Part shown: positions 13,237 to 24,273 of the stretch, piece after piece | Position numbering within the stretch: the stretch's first letter is position 1 | How the letters are laid out: each line of letters begins with the position of its first letter | Source: Symsagittifera roscoffensis | Lineage: Eukaryota; Xenacoelomorpha; Acoela; Convolutidae | Reading direction: 5' to 3' | Assembly: GCF_963678635.1 (NCBI RefSeq) | Contig: NC_087066.1 | Span: 48,335,129 to 48,399,128 of the forward strand | DNA: 64,000 nt | Notes under the pieces: generated by a model | Database searches by the model: none | What the model was told of the DNA's origin: nothing | The model's input: only the letters and a program-made list of their open reading frames with translations | Translations under genes and position numbers: made by a program

Positions 13237-13287
13237 GCTTCAAATAGTTATCCTGAAGTTGCCATTTTCATGTTTGTTAATCATTAT
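13237..13287 (-). other. 5' untranslated part of the first coding exon, with splice acceptor
   Basis: A strong acceptor (CTTTTTTCTTTCAG on the minus strand) ends at 13288, 51 nt upstream of the ATG at 13236. The first coding exon is therefore joined to an upstream noncoding exon or to a trans-spliced leader. Confidence 0.55.
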
Positions 13288-13288
13288 C

Positions 13289-15734
13289 TGAAAGAAAAAA
13301 GACTTTCTTAATGTTAATTTGGTGCAAAATTGGGCACCTCATACTAGTATGTGTAGAAGCAAAGAACATCGAATTGTATGTAAACTCTGATCATGATTTT
13401 CGGACCACTGAAAGTGGGAAGGCATTTTCATTCAAAAGTTTCAGTTTTTTCGTTTTCAACTTTTTTCATGCAAAACGTCAGTTGTGCAAGCCGACAGATG
13501 CGTTTGAGTTATATATCATAATATAGCTGTCAAGAAAAACTTTTTTGAAATTTTTGATTTGTAACCCAATGAGTGAAAACGGCAAGCAAGTAAGAGCAAA
13601 AATTAATTCAATAAACCATATAAACTAATTTTTTGCTTTTATGAAGATGCATTATGCGCTTTCCATGCGCAAAAAAGAGAATTTTTTGTGAGTTTTTTCC
13701 GTTTTGGTTATGAACTTTGCATTTCGCAAAGATAAGATTGGCTCTCGCTTATTTACAGACCGCATCAAAAATGAAAATTTTAGCAAATGCGAAGCTGAGC
13801 TTCGCACCACTTGCTATACAAATTTAAATACAAATTTTGAAATTCGAAAAAATTAAATGCGAAAAAAGAATTATGTTAAAATTGTCCACTGAAATTCCTT
13901 ATTGCCACTTTTATATTAAAAAAATAGTTAAAATATACAAATGATTCATGCTCCACAAACTACATTTATTTCGTTCTCATCGCTATAAAAGATGAAAATG
14001 AAAAAAAAACTGATGTTGTGGTCAAAAAATACAAATCCAAAAAATCAGCTAAAACTCTTCGAGCCAACCAAAACACACCAACGGGATCATATTAAAACAT
14101 TATCAGAAATTTTCTGCGAACTAAAAACAAAACAACAACAAAAGTGATGAATGAAGCTCATAGCTGAACATAGCCGACACAGCCAAAAGACAGAAAAAAA
14201 CTGCCTTTTTTCGAAAAATCCCAATTTTCGATTTCAAGACAAAAACAGAGCTCTTGAAACTTCTAGAACAAATTAAGATTGACACTTTTTGATATAATAA
14301 AACAAATTTGAGAAAACTAGATCACTAACTTTCGAAACTAGAAGTCGATGAAGTTTTTGTAACCATTACACTTTTGCTGTTCGATAGTGCAGTTTGCCTT
14401 TTTTCAACCAAGAAAATGAAGTGAACTTAAACTATCAGAAGTCAAACCGCGAAAAGCGAACTTGATTCTAAAAAACTTTAAGACTTTCCGATCTATACGA
14501 GAGTCTGAATTATTTAACTACTCTTTATAACTTGAAGACAAAAGTGAAGAAAAATTCCCAAATAAATGAATTTCTAGAAAAGAAATTATTATTAATTGAA
14601 TTTCTAGAACATTGAAAAGAAAATTGTACCTGTAAAATGTATCAAACGAAAATTATTATATCAATATTATTAAATATCAAGTTAAAACGCAACAACAAAG
14701 ATGAATCACAACAGAAAAAAAAGATAACGAGAAAAGACGCGCGAATGGAAAAACAGCAATTAAAAAAAAAAAAAAAGCAACAATTTTCAAACAAACCAAA
14801 TATCTTGAATCATGTGCATCACTACCAAAAAACTTCGTAGCTAAAAGAGTCAAAATTGCAACCAAAAATTTTCAGAAAAAGAGTTTTATAGCGGATCTGA
14901 GGAGGCGTCCATGGTTGATCTCTACTTCGCACAATCTTACTATTCCATCTGAACCGGGAAACGTACAAAGCACCCGTCACAGGGGCCAAAGGCAGCGGGC
15001 TTAGTCCATTTTCGTCGTTGATTGAGTGTAGGCAAGTATTCGCGTAGAAGTCGTTTCCAGAATTGTTCAGTGAAAGCTTGTGCATTCTTCCATGAAGTCA
15101 TGTTTCTTATATATCGCGGCTGAAAAAAAAACAGTTGGCAGCTTCACAGATGGTCGTCCAAGCAGGAAATGGTTGGCCGTGAGGGGTTCGGAATGAGAGA
15201 GAGAAAGAGAGAATCAGCAGACAAAAATTGGGACGAAATCCAAAAATATATTCAACTCTCAAAACTGTTTCAGCTTTAGAACCAAAACTTTTATAAAGGC
15301 TGTTAAAAATTTTTTTTAAAAACTGTTTATAAAAGCTTGTCTAGAAGTGGGGATCCTCTGAAATTTGAGATCCTGTTAACAAAGTTGTTTAAGGGAAAAG
15401 TCTAGTACGCGATTGCAATACCCTTGCTTATCGCAAGGGTAAACAAAGAATTTTTAAAAATCGTTTTTTTCCCAAATTGTCCAATTGTTTTGGTCAGCAC
15501 CTTCTAAGCTTCTAACCGGCTACACTTGCTCGAAGAAATTTTTTTTTTGCAAAAATTGAACATTTTCCAGGCACCACTATAAGCAAAAAAAAAAGTAAGT
15601 ACAGCTAAAAGTTTATTAGTTTTCCTTTGATAGGTCGACTTAATTCCCGTGGATCACAGAAATTGCCGAAAAACTGCAAGGTGGTCTACGAAAGACTATT
15701 TTTCATTATTTCCCACCTATTAAAGCAAAAACTA
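13289..15734. other. Intergenic region between the unrecognised gene and RUNDC3
   Basis: Mostly AT-rich sequence. It holds a hairpin repeat at 13792-13830 (GCGAAGCTGAGCTTCGC), a possible exon at 14941-15085 and a short hairpin at about 15418-15438 (CCCTTGC/GCAAGGG). The promoter of the unrecognised gene should lie here, but I see no convincing core element. Confidence 0.5.
14941..15085 (-). other. Possible upstream 5' exon of the unrecognised gene
   Basis: This stretch is GC-richer than its surroundings, holds an open minus-strand frame beginning MHKLSLNNSGND, and ends at a good donor (GTAAGA at 14935-14940). Joined to the acceptor at 13288 the frame soon meets a stop, so if it is an exon it is probably untranslated or carries a small upstream ORF. 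It could also belong to another transcript. Confidence 0.3.
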
Positions 15735-15740
15735 TTTATT
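15735..15740 (-). terminator. Polyadenylation signal of RUNDC3
   Basis: AATAAA on the minus strand, about 220 nt downstream of the RUNDC3 stop codon. It is the first canonical signal after the stop. Confidence 0.5.
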
Positions 15741-15961
15741 GTATAAAGAACTTCCACGAAGTACAACTATTTTGCCGATATTATAGTAATTTTCCCTCCT
15801 AAGCTTATCTAATGTCTAATAACGCGAAAACTTAGAAAAAAAACAATGATATAGGTCAAATTTGAAAGATCATCACTTTAAATGAAGAACACTAAACTAC
15901 AGTGAACAATGGAAAAGATAGACTAAGAATACTGTACTCGGTGATAATAAAATATACATTT

Positions 15962-18900
15962 CTAAAGTGGATGAGCGGCTTTTGCTTTTGAAGGTACACT
16001 CGTATTTTGATTGGCAGTAGCTGAACTGCTTTGCTTTGAGCTATGTCCATTTTCCTTAATTACTACTGCATCAAATTTAGCACCATTACTTAATCTATTT
16101 TTACTAGCACTGTTTATATTCGCAGGAGGGGTTTGATTCATCGCCTTACTGTTATTACAATGCATCTGACTAATTTGTTCTTGAAGCTCCAAAATTATTG
16201 CTTCGTAGTCATGGCGTTCATTACTTGCACTACTTTCCGCCATTTTGATTACGTGCTTCAATCTTTCGTTCTCTGCTTTCAGAATCTCAACTTGGTTTGT
16301 CTTCTGAGATAGCATTTCTTCCAGGAAACTCTTTTGGTTCACGAGATCAGCAAACACACTAGAGTTCAATGAAATAGCTGAGACGCTTCGAGATATCGCG
16401 CCTGATCCATTGTTGGACGGAGGGTGCGGACTATGAACTCTTACAGTTTTCGACCTATGTAACTCATCATTCGCAATTGTTGGGGACCCCTGATCACCAT
16501 GCAGCCTCAAATTGATGCCTAGTGGCACATTTTGCATACCACCAGATGCTCCGTCATTTCCACTGTCAGGCCCGAAGAAAGTTTCGGGATCCAACAAGCT
16601 ATCATCTTCATAATCTGGCTGAGAAATATCCTCGGAAGCTATTGACTCACTGATCCGAACATCACTGGACCTTCTGTTATTACCATTCAATCGAAGCCGA
16701 CTCAGTTCAAGGTCATCAATCTGTTGGCTTTCAGGGCATTGCGAGAAGTTAAGATATGGCGAATAGTCAATGACGAACAGGTAGTCGAGATAGTTCTCGT
16801 CTTTCAATTGAAAAGTAAAATCAAGTGCATTCAAGCCCATCAGATCGTCGCACACTAAAACAAGGATAGCCGGTTACTGTGCAAGTAGCACAGAATGTTC
16901 CGACCAGTCTTACAAAATTATTATGATTTTTTTCAAATTGGTGTAGTTTTTTCGGCGTGGTGTGATAAAAAACTCTGAGCAAAAAAATAGAGCTTAGGCA
17001 GTTTCGTCTGTCATTGTAAAATATGCAAATTCGAAAACAATTTTTGAAGACAAATAACGAGAAAAAAATTTTTTTAAGATGAAGATAAAAACTCCAAAAA
17101 CAAAATTTGAGTAACGAAACTTCATTCGAGTAAAACTAAATTTTCAAGGCTTAAATTAAGCATGAATAAGCTAGTGTAAGCCTGCTCACTCGCTCGAAAT
17201 TAGACGAAAAATCAAAAATTTCAAACCGGTTTTTCTCGACTGAAAGGGCTTTAAAATGATATATCACTTCAAAACAGTCCGATGATTATTTGTGGTAGAT
17301 GATTTTGCGTGGAAAACAAAAAAAACTAACCACAAAATAGCATTGCAAGCAAGCAGACAGGAAAGGAAGCAACTAAGTCCAAAGAAAAATAAGTTTAAAA
17401 ACTTCAAAATGTTGTCTAGAATGATGTTCTAATTGCTGAAAACACTTCCAGAACCACATTCGATGGCGTTTAAAAAAATTCAAAAACAATTTCCGACCGA
17501 AAAAACGTTGTCATCAAAAAAATGTGAACTATAAATTCTATTCTGAGAGTTTTAACGTTTTGTTCGATCCGGAGGAAAGCATACAAATTATGGTTCCCTC
17601 GAACGGTCAAATTAGGTTAGTAAGCCGATAAAAAATAAGCCGAAATCATATAAGCCTAGAAATTTTTTAAGCAATAAAAAATTAAAAATACGAAGTCAAG
17701 GCTAGAAAATTCCAAATGAAGCATAAAGCAAAAAATTTCTAGGATGAGGCAACCAAGCCGACAAGACAGTAGCCGCCGCCTAAATATGTCGTTAAGACAA
17801 CTAAGCCGTTAAAAAGATGTCTACAAATAATAAGCAGACATGTTTTAAACCGAATATTTCCTGTTTGAAAAAAAAGGTCCGGGCCAGATTCCAATCCATG
17901 ACCTTTGCCACACCAGGTGTATTCGTTATCTCCAGACTAAGTGTGCCCGAGACGCTTTAATTACTAATTATTCTACCTATTTCTAGCAACACAGAGCAGC
18001 CTTTTCTGCATTTTAATTAACTACAGCAAATCATAAAATTATAAGCAAGGACAAAAACACTTCAATTAAACTAGCAGGCAACTTGCAACTCCGGGGCTTC
18101 AAACAGATTGAAAAACTTGAAAACTGCTCAGATATAAATTATATGAAAAAACAACGAAATAAATATACTCAAAAGAATTGAGCAACCATATTTTGACGTG
18201 AGTCACATCTGCAACAGCTGGTAGCACCCTGCCATCGCCCAAAAAGGTGGTTTTTTCAAATCTCGAAAAAGCGTTGGGCGGTCATATTCTGAGTCCAGCT
18301 AAAAACCATGTTAGAGTACCTTGACAGCAACCAGAAAAATGCCAGCCATAGAATTGAGAATTTCAAATGCTGAAGCTTTTTAAATTACGTTTTTTGAAAA
18401 TTTAGGAAAAATCGTGAAAAACGCCACATCTCGGAAATTAAAAAAAGACAATATTTGCAAATCTACAAGTTTCACAAATTCTCACAGTATTTTGACAGCA
18501 CTCAACTATATGGTTGTATTTTCAAATTTTGTGATTTTTAAATCTAACTTTTGAAAAATTAAATAAATCGTCGCCATATCTCGTAAACTAAAAGAATTTG
18601 ACTACTCACGAAATATCACCATACTCGCAATCCCTGATAAAATCCTGACAGCATCCCACTATAGAAAAAAATTTATAGAGGAAAATTAATTGAAAAACTA
18701 GGTCACATAAACTTTCATGTCTCGATAGAAATTCATTCCAGGCAAACATGTCAGACACTTGAATTTTAAATCAGCAACAACGGAACAAAATTTAAGAAAA
18801 GAAACAAAGCCGACAATCTTTTCGCAGACACAACTTGAGCCGAAAAAAATCTGATTTTATTTTTAAAAATCCCACCTTAAACAACAATGGAAAACACTTG

Positions 18901-21900
18901 CAACTACAATGGAACATTTTTACAGCACAAGAAAAATTGGTGTTGTGGCTACTAAGCCAACAACCTTTAGGCTGAAACTAATTGAACCGAAAAAAAGAAT
19001 GTTTTTTTTTTAATCTTTCAAGTCCCCCTTGTAACTAGAATGAACAGCAGTCATTCATCCGCGCTGTTGTGGCAACTAATCAGTGATGTGGCAACTAAGC
19101 CGACATCAGTAATGTGGCAACTAAGCCGACATCAGTAATGTGGCAACTAAGCCACATCGGTAATGTGACAACTAAGCCGACAATCTTTGAGCATTGAGCA
19201 GACACCAATTGAACCGAAAAAAAATAATGAAGTTTTTTTTTTAATTTTTCAAGTCCCTCAACCCCCGAAATTAGAATGAACACTTGCAAATACAATGAAA
19301 ACTGTCTACAGCACAATCGAAATCCGTTGTGTTAAGTTTAAATTTCCAAAAATTGAGCATGCCTGTCAGCAGCATAGTCAGCAAGTGACTCAACTGATTT
19401 TGTTTAAACTAGTTGTTAACTAGATAAATGTCTAAATTCCAGTTTGTAACCCTTGCTTATCGCAAGCGTAGTAATTTCAAATTTTTGAGAAGTGTTTCAA
19501 ATTTATCTGAAATATCATTTAAAATCTCCGAAAGATTTGATCAGTCACATTTGGAGGCAGGATTTTAATCCCCTGAAATGGAGTTGAGATTTAAGGAGTA
19601 CCCGATTGGATAGGAGAGCTTTTTAGAAAATTCTCAACAGTCAATGTTCAAAACCTTGACTTTCTGAAATCCATAACTTTTTTTCTGCTGACAGCAGGTA
19701 GTGGTCGACAAAGTAAAGAGGATTCCTAAAATCGGGTTTATTGATTGAAGATCTAAGCAGAGAATTGGCACGGGAATTTTCGAGTAGTAAAAAAAATTTC
19801 CAAAAAAACAAGCAAATTTTCAAAACATTCACTTGTTTTAAGGCCATACCTTTTCTCTAGAAAAACACTCAGCGTAGCAAATTATTGAGGTAAGCTTTCA
19901 ACATCCTGTTGAGTCGATTAACCCTATGATATCAGATTTTGCTGGATAAATATAGAGATAAGTCCAAAAAACGGTCAACAAATCATAAAGTTGACATTTC
20001 CCCAGATTCATAGCTTTTTGTTTAAAAAATAGACGTAGCTGGTGATGCAGAAGAGATTCACCCAATCTGTAATTTCAATTGAACCGAAAAATTCAGGTTT
20101 TGGGGGGGGGGCAGTTCTCGAGAAAAGTCAAAAAATAAAACACGGTTAAAAAATCAAACTTTTGATTTTTCCGAGGGCCATAAATTATTGTCAAAAAAAT
20201 TGGGCGCAGTCGTGTATACAAAAGATCTTCCCACAACCCGTCCTTTGGATTGAACCCAAAACCTCAGATATGAGAGGATATTTATAGTAAAACTCATAAA
20301 CTTTAGAAAAAAGCGCTCAAAAAATTGTTTTTCCGAAGACGGTAACTTTTTGAGTTAAAAATGTTAGTGACTGGTAATGCATGGAAGCTTCCCCCTACCC
20401 GTTATCTCCGTTGAGCCCACAACTTCAGATTTGGGACGTTAGTTTTCGAAAGTAGATTCAAAAACGGTCAAAAAAATTATAAATTTGACTGTTCCGAGGG
20501 CCAAAACTTTGGGTGTAAAAATTTGGGCGTAGCCGCTTATGGAGCTGAGCTTCTCAAAATCTTTCATTTATTGAACCCAAAATCTCAGATTTGGTAAATT
20601 AGTTTGAGAAAACGAAAAAAAAATCAAAAAATGTTGGTCAAATAAACCCCCACAGACTTTTTCGAAAGCTGTAGACAAAGAAGTAAATCAAAAAGAGACC
20701 TCGTGAGTATTCGGGAGAAAATAGGCCGTATTTCTATGGTTACCACTTTTTTAAAGAAAATAAGTTTTTGGCTAGGGTTTTTGAGAAAAAAGCTATTTTT
20801 TTTGCTTAAAAAAATTTGCAAAGCGTCTCAAAAAAAGACCCTATCCCATACTTTCATAATACCTCTGTTGATCAAACAAGAATTCTAGGAAATCAGGCCA
20901 AGCAAGACTTGTGAAAAGCAAATAATCAACTGAACAAAACTTACGAAGCGCACAAAAGGCCGACAATCTTTAAGCAGACACCAGTTGAGCCGGAAAAAAA
21001 AAGATTTTGAAAGCAAAACTTTAAAAAGTTTCAAGTCCCCTTGAAACTACCCTGTACTAACTAGTTCCCACACAATAGTTAAATTTGAACTTCCATGAAA
21101 TTTAGCATGTCAGCTGCATAGCGTCTGACATGCTCAATTTCAAACAATGTGCATGACGTGCAGCATCATCAGCGATTTAACTGACTTTGTTTAACTAGTT
21201 GTTAACCCGAAAAAGTCTACATTCCGATTTGACAAGGCTTGCTAATCGCAAGCAAAGAAATCAATAGTCAAACCGCGAAATGGTAAATTTGAGCCTGAGC
21301 AAATTCTTAAGACTTCCTGAATAAAAAAACATTGCGACCCATATAAGGGCCTGAATTACGTTCACCGACTCTGAGTAATATCGATAGCAAATACTAGTGT
21401 GTATGAGCCTACAAATGCGCATCTTCGAGCGTGATCAATCACGAAGTCAAACTTACAGATAGCCATTTGATCTCTCAGGTAGAACATAGACAACGAGCCA
21501 TAGAAACACCTCAGAACTTCGTCTGACCTTGCACAGAACATCCTGAAGTGGTGTGAAAAGCGCTTATGCATGAGGCAAATCCTAGCCCATGTTCTGACTC
21601 GACATTGATCTGTTGTTTGCTTTGCATCCAAAGAGAGAACCTGTTCGAAAATCTCGCAGCAATTTTCGTCACTTCTTGTTTTTGTTGTAGATCCATTAGA
21701 GGCATTCTTATGTCTGGCGAATTTACAAAGCACCGAGTCACAATTTTTGATGAAGGACCAAACGGTAGGATATCTCGGAGATGGTTTAAAATCAAACGTC
21801 ACTAACTTTTCGAAGATCACAAGTAAATTGTGGAGCTCAGCTGACTGTTCAGTTAGTTTGTTCACAAAGTAGAGGTCAATGACCGATTTGATTGCCATTC

Positions 21901-21979
21901 TAAAAACCGAAAACAAATTGCTTCGGCATATTTCTACTTCCGTCACTTGTGTCGGAGTCAAGTTTCTCGAGGAATCCAT
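15962..21979 (-). CDS. RUNDC3: RUN domain-containing protein 3 orthologue
   Basis: Coding exons are 21457-21979 and 15962-16854 on the minus strand. The donor GTAAGT and acceptor TTTTAG join in phase and rebuild the RUNDC3 signature LRDQMAIL…GLNALDFTFQLK. The product is about 472 residues, slightly longer than vertebrate RUNDC3A/B. The RUN domain spans roughly residues 15-185 (VFRMAIKSVIDLY, VWSFIKN, RTWARICLMHKR). It is followed by the family motif VIDYSPYLNF. An acidic/Ser-rich linker precedes a C-terminal coiled coil (NQVEILKAENERLKHV, AIILELQEQISQM). Vertebrate RUNDC3A binds the small GTPase RAP2 and acts in neurons and vesicle trafficking; the role here is inferred by orthology. I chose the ATG at 21979 because an acceptor-like TTTCAG ends just upstream of it. 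The 4.6-kb intron falls within the RUN domain. Confidence 0.9.
19065..19200. repeat. Short tandem repeat of the AAGCCGACA element end
   Basis: About five units of roughly 26-30 bp built on TAATGTGGCAACTAAGCCGAC. The unit is the terminal segment of the interspersed repeat, so the array probably arose by slippage at that repeat's end. Confidence 0.6.
19620..20640. repeat. Diverged tandem repeat, about 180-190 bp units
   Basis: Four to five imperfect units. Each carries CCGAGGGCCATAA-like, GGGCGTAG(C/T)-like, TTGAACC(C/G)AAAA and CTCAGAT(T/A)TG blocks. Neither strand stays open across units. Confidence 0.5.
20935..21260 (-). repeat. Interspersed AAGCCGACA repeat, copy with intact palindromes
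   Basis: It has the same block order as 6774-7075, ending in GGCTTGCTAATCGCAAGC. An inner perfect 10-bp inverted repeat is present (AGCATGTCAG at 21104-21113 and CTGACATGCT at 21125-21134). Confidence 0.5.
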
Positions 21980-22321
21980 TAGTAGATTATATGTACATAA
22001 GTAACTGAAACTCATGAAAATTTAAAGGAAAACATAATTTTCAAGTCTTTTGTAACTGCTATTATTCCAATGAGCTTCTTCTAATGAGAGGTGTGATGAT
22101 ACCAAGGTTGCTGAAAGTTTGGTCCAAGTTTTCTATTGTACAACCAAATATGACCATTAGACAAATCGTGAAATCTTAATCAACAACAACAGTGAAAGTC
22201 TGTTTAATTCAAACAATTTCAGCATGTTAAACAAACGGGAGAATGAATTGCATCTTTATATGTTACTAAATATCTATTGCCTTTTATCTTTTCTAGAATA
22301 ACATAATGTACGTTCTAAAGT
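21980..22321. other. Short spacer between JKAMP stop and RUNDC3 start
   Basis: A 342-nt stretch transcribed on the minus strand if the two genes share a transcript. It contains an ATTAAA (reverse complement of 22202-22207) but no AATAAA. A splice-acceptor-like TTTCATGAGTTTCAG ends at about 22004, 25 nt upstream of the RUNDC3 ATG. Confidence 0.5.
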
Positions 22322-23671
22322 CTATAAAATATTCGAGAGGGTCACGTTAGGCAAGGGAACACTGTTGTTCCTGGTATTGGTGCTCGTAGAAGCTTCATTT
22401 TCTGTAGTCGACGCGTTGCTTTGAGCCGATTGGTTCTGTTCAAACACAACCGAGAGAAAACTGGACGATCTGATTGTGTTCGAAGCATTTAACCAGTAGT
22501 AGTCTCCAGCAGTCGTTGGACGGCCTCCTAATGTCCTTGATGATCGCAACACCGCAGGTACGCGGTTCCTGCTGGCACTTGAAATAGGACCCGAGGGTTG
22601 CGACGTTGATGATGGTGGCATAGCTCCGAGACGTCTCCCGACAACTGATCTGGGAGTTGGGGATGTTGTTCTGTGTAGAATTTGGCACGGGTCTGTGAAT
22701 CTAACAGTAACGAAGAAAAATAAAGTAGGAACTGGAGATAGCGCCAGGAACTTGATAGTCTGTAGCAGGGATTCGTTCCGAGTTACGGATACAATAGCAA
22801 ATGAGTGTAAACACCAATGCAACAAAACCAGCGCGATGATGCGTGGCGGAGGAGGGGCACACATTTTGAGGATGCTCCGAGAACATCTAGAATATTCCAA
22901 GCACAGATTGAAGGCTATTGAAGAAACGGAGAAGACAAGAAATAGGTAAGGAAACGAATAGTAGAGAAGACCTGCTCCGATAGCGTAAATCAGCATCAAC
23001 ACTGGAATGAAATAAAGGGCAAGATAGGTAACCATGTCGACACTGCAGCTTAATTTCCACGTCAGTAAAGGTCGAATTATGATCATACAGACTAGATCAG
23101 CAAGTAAGAGGGTGAGAACCACGCTGTACAATGGATAAACCATTTCTTGTGTACAATATAACGTCGATGTAAAATGCACATCTGGGTTGAAAAAAATAGG
23201 GTACCAATCTGCGAGTTCTTCGCTCCCACATGTCTTCAAACTGAATGTTCCCATTGGTTCATAGATTAGCAAGGTGAAGATGACACTGCATGAAAGTTCG
23301 ATAATTACGCTGAAAACAATTATAGCAGCACAATGAATTTTTGAGCGCGGTGAAAAAACTGCGCGTGTAACATTTTTCATTCTTGAGGAGCCATTTTTAT
23401 GTCGTTTTCCTGGTTTAAAATGATTTCTGATAGTATAATCCACTATATACATGTGAGAGATGAACAGAACGATTATCACACTCGTCAAGTAAAGCCAGTC
23501 ATAAAATGAAGGTTGTTCATCACACGGCTGGCAGACACCAGAGTCAGGATTTACTCTGCTTCCTCTTGGACATCTTCCACAGCCGGTAAAATAATTCTCT
23601 TCAAAACTTAAGTTTTGGTTTAAGGACGTTACACAACCGCAATACTTCCCCGGACAGAAACAATCGGACAT
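22322..23671 (-). CDS. JKAMP: JNK1/MAPK8-associated membrane protein (JAMP) orthologue, single exon
   Basis: A 449-residue intact ORF. The N-terminus has the family's cysteine cluster (CGRCPRGSRVN, then CQPC) followed by FYDWLYL. About seven hydrophobic segments lie between residues 58 and 330. Further family signatures are ADWYPIFFNPD, YCTQEMVYPLY, GAGLLYYSFPY and the closing FVTVRFTDPCQIL. In vertebrates JAMP is an ER membrane protein that recruits proteasome and ERAD components and prolongs JNK signalling; the same role is inferred here. The copy is about 120 residues longer than vertebrate JKAMP because of a Ser/Thr/Asn-rich C-terminal tail (residues about 335-449). An in-frame TAA 12 nt upstream of the ATG supports the start. 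It has no introns and lies about 340 bp upstream of RUNDC3 on the same strand. Confidence 0.92.
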   Translation of the reverse strand: MSDCFCPGKYCGCVTSLNQNLSFEENYFTGCGRCPRGSRVNPDSGVCQPCDEQPSFYDWLYLTSVIIVLFISHMYIVDYTIRNHFKPGKRHKNGSSRMKNVTRAVFSPRSKIHCAAIIVFSVIIELSCSVIFTLLIYEPMGTFSLKTCGSEELADWYPIFFNPDVHFTSTLYCTQEMVYPLYSVVLTLLLADLVCMIIIRPLLTWKLSCSVDMVTYLALYFIPVLMLIYAIGAGLLYYSFPYLFLVFSVSSIAFNLCLEYSRCSRSILKMCAPPPPRIIALVLLHWCLHSFAIVSVTRNESLLQTIKFLALSPVPTLFFFVTVRFTDPCQILHRTTSPTPRSVVGRRLGAMPPSSTSQPSGPISSASRNRVPAVLRSSRTLGGRPTTAGDYYWLNASNTIRSSSFLSVVFEQNQSAQSNASTTENEASTSTNTRNNSVPLPNVTLSNIL

Positions 23672-23921
23672 GATTTCTAATTACCGTCAATATCTGTTGA
23701 AATTTGCTGTTGCATCTTGCTCGAGTCTGAAAATGCACATTCAAAAGTGTAGGTCAAAGACGGATAACTACAAAAAAAATGAATGCTGTTTCTTATACAC
23801 TAGTGGACAAAACTAAACGCAAACTCAAGTTTTTACACTCAAAACTAACTTAACTTAACTTAACTTAAAGGACCATTTCTCACAACATTTTCTTCGACTT
23901 TTAACAAAACTTTAGCATCAA
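23672..23921. other. Short region between JKAMP and the giant element
   Basis: 250 bp that should include the JKAMP 5' UTR and proximal promoter, so the element lies very close to the gene's start. An (ACTTA)n-like run is at about 23850-23869. No clear TATA box is seen. Confidence 0.4.
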
Positions 23922-24241
23922 TGTGACATTCGACCAGAATGGCCAAAATGCAATTTATGCAGACTTCGAATTTTTAGCAGTAAGCCTTCCGGATTGATGA
24001 TTAGTAAGAATTAAGAACGTTATTGGAACGATTGGCCAAACGGTGAGGGCTAGAATATTCTGGTATTTTAAAATTTCAAAAAATCGAATTATGACGTCAT
24101 ATTTCTGAGAAACGTCAGAAACGGCCATTTTGACAAAAACGAGAAAGAAAAAGAGAACAACATTAGCTGCGCTAGCAACAACAACGAAATTGAGATCGGA
24201 AAACGACAACGAGTTACAGAATAACAGAAGAACACTCCGAG

Positions 24242-24273
24242 TTGCAACTATTGTGCTGCTACAATAGTTGCAA
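24242..24273. promoter_or_regulatory. Perfect 13-bp hairpin in the LTR
   Basis: TTGCAACTATTGT, loop GCTGCT, ACAATAGTTGCAA. It is followed immediately by a small CCGTT-GCGAAC-AACGG hairpin. Both are unchanged in the 3' LTR (50282-50313). The role is unknown; a protein-binding cruciform or a U3 regulatory element is possible. Confidence 0.5.

Larger units (their letters stand above)
16855..21456. other. RUNDC3 intron, 4.6 kb of repeats
   Basis: It contains a dispersed repeat whose hairpin end (CTGTGC-AAGTA-GCACAG, about 16875-16891) lies just upstream of the 3' splice site. It also contains the inverted partner of the 10095-10260 repeat (17215-17330), AAGCCGACA repeats (about 17610-17960, 18930-19480, 20935-21260), and tandem repeats at about 18180-18700, 19065-19200 and 19620-20640. 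No coding potential. Confidence 0.6.

Noticed and set aside
23846-23869. Telomere-like ACTTA repeats
   Set aside because: Only about four short units, not a known telomere repeat, and in the middle of a gene-bearing region.
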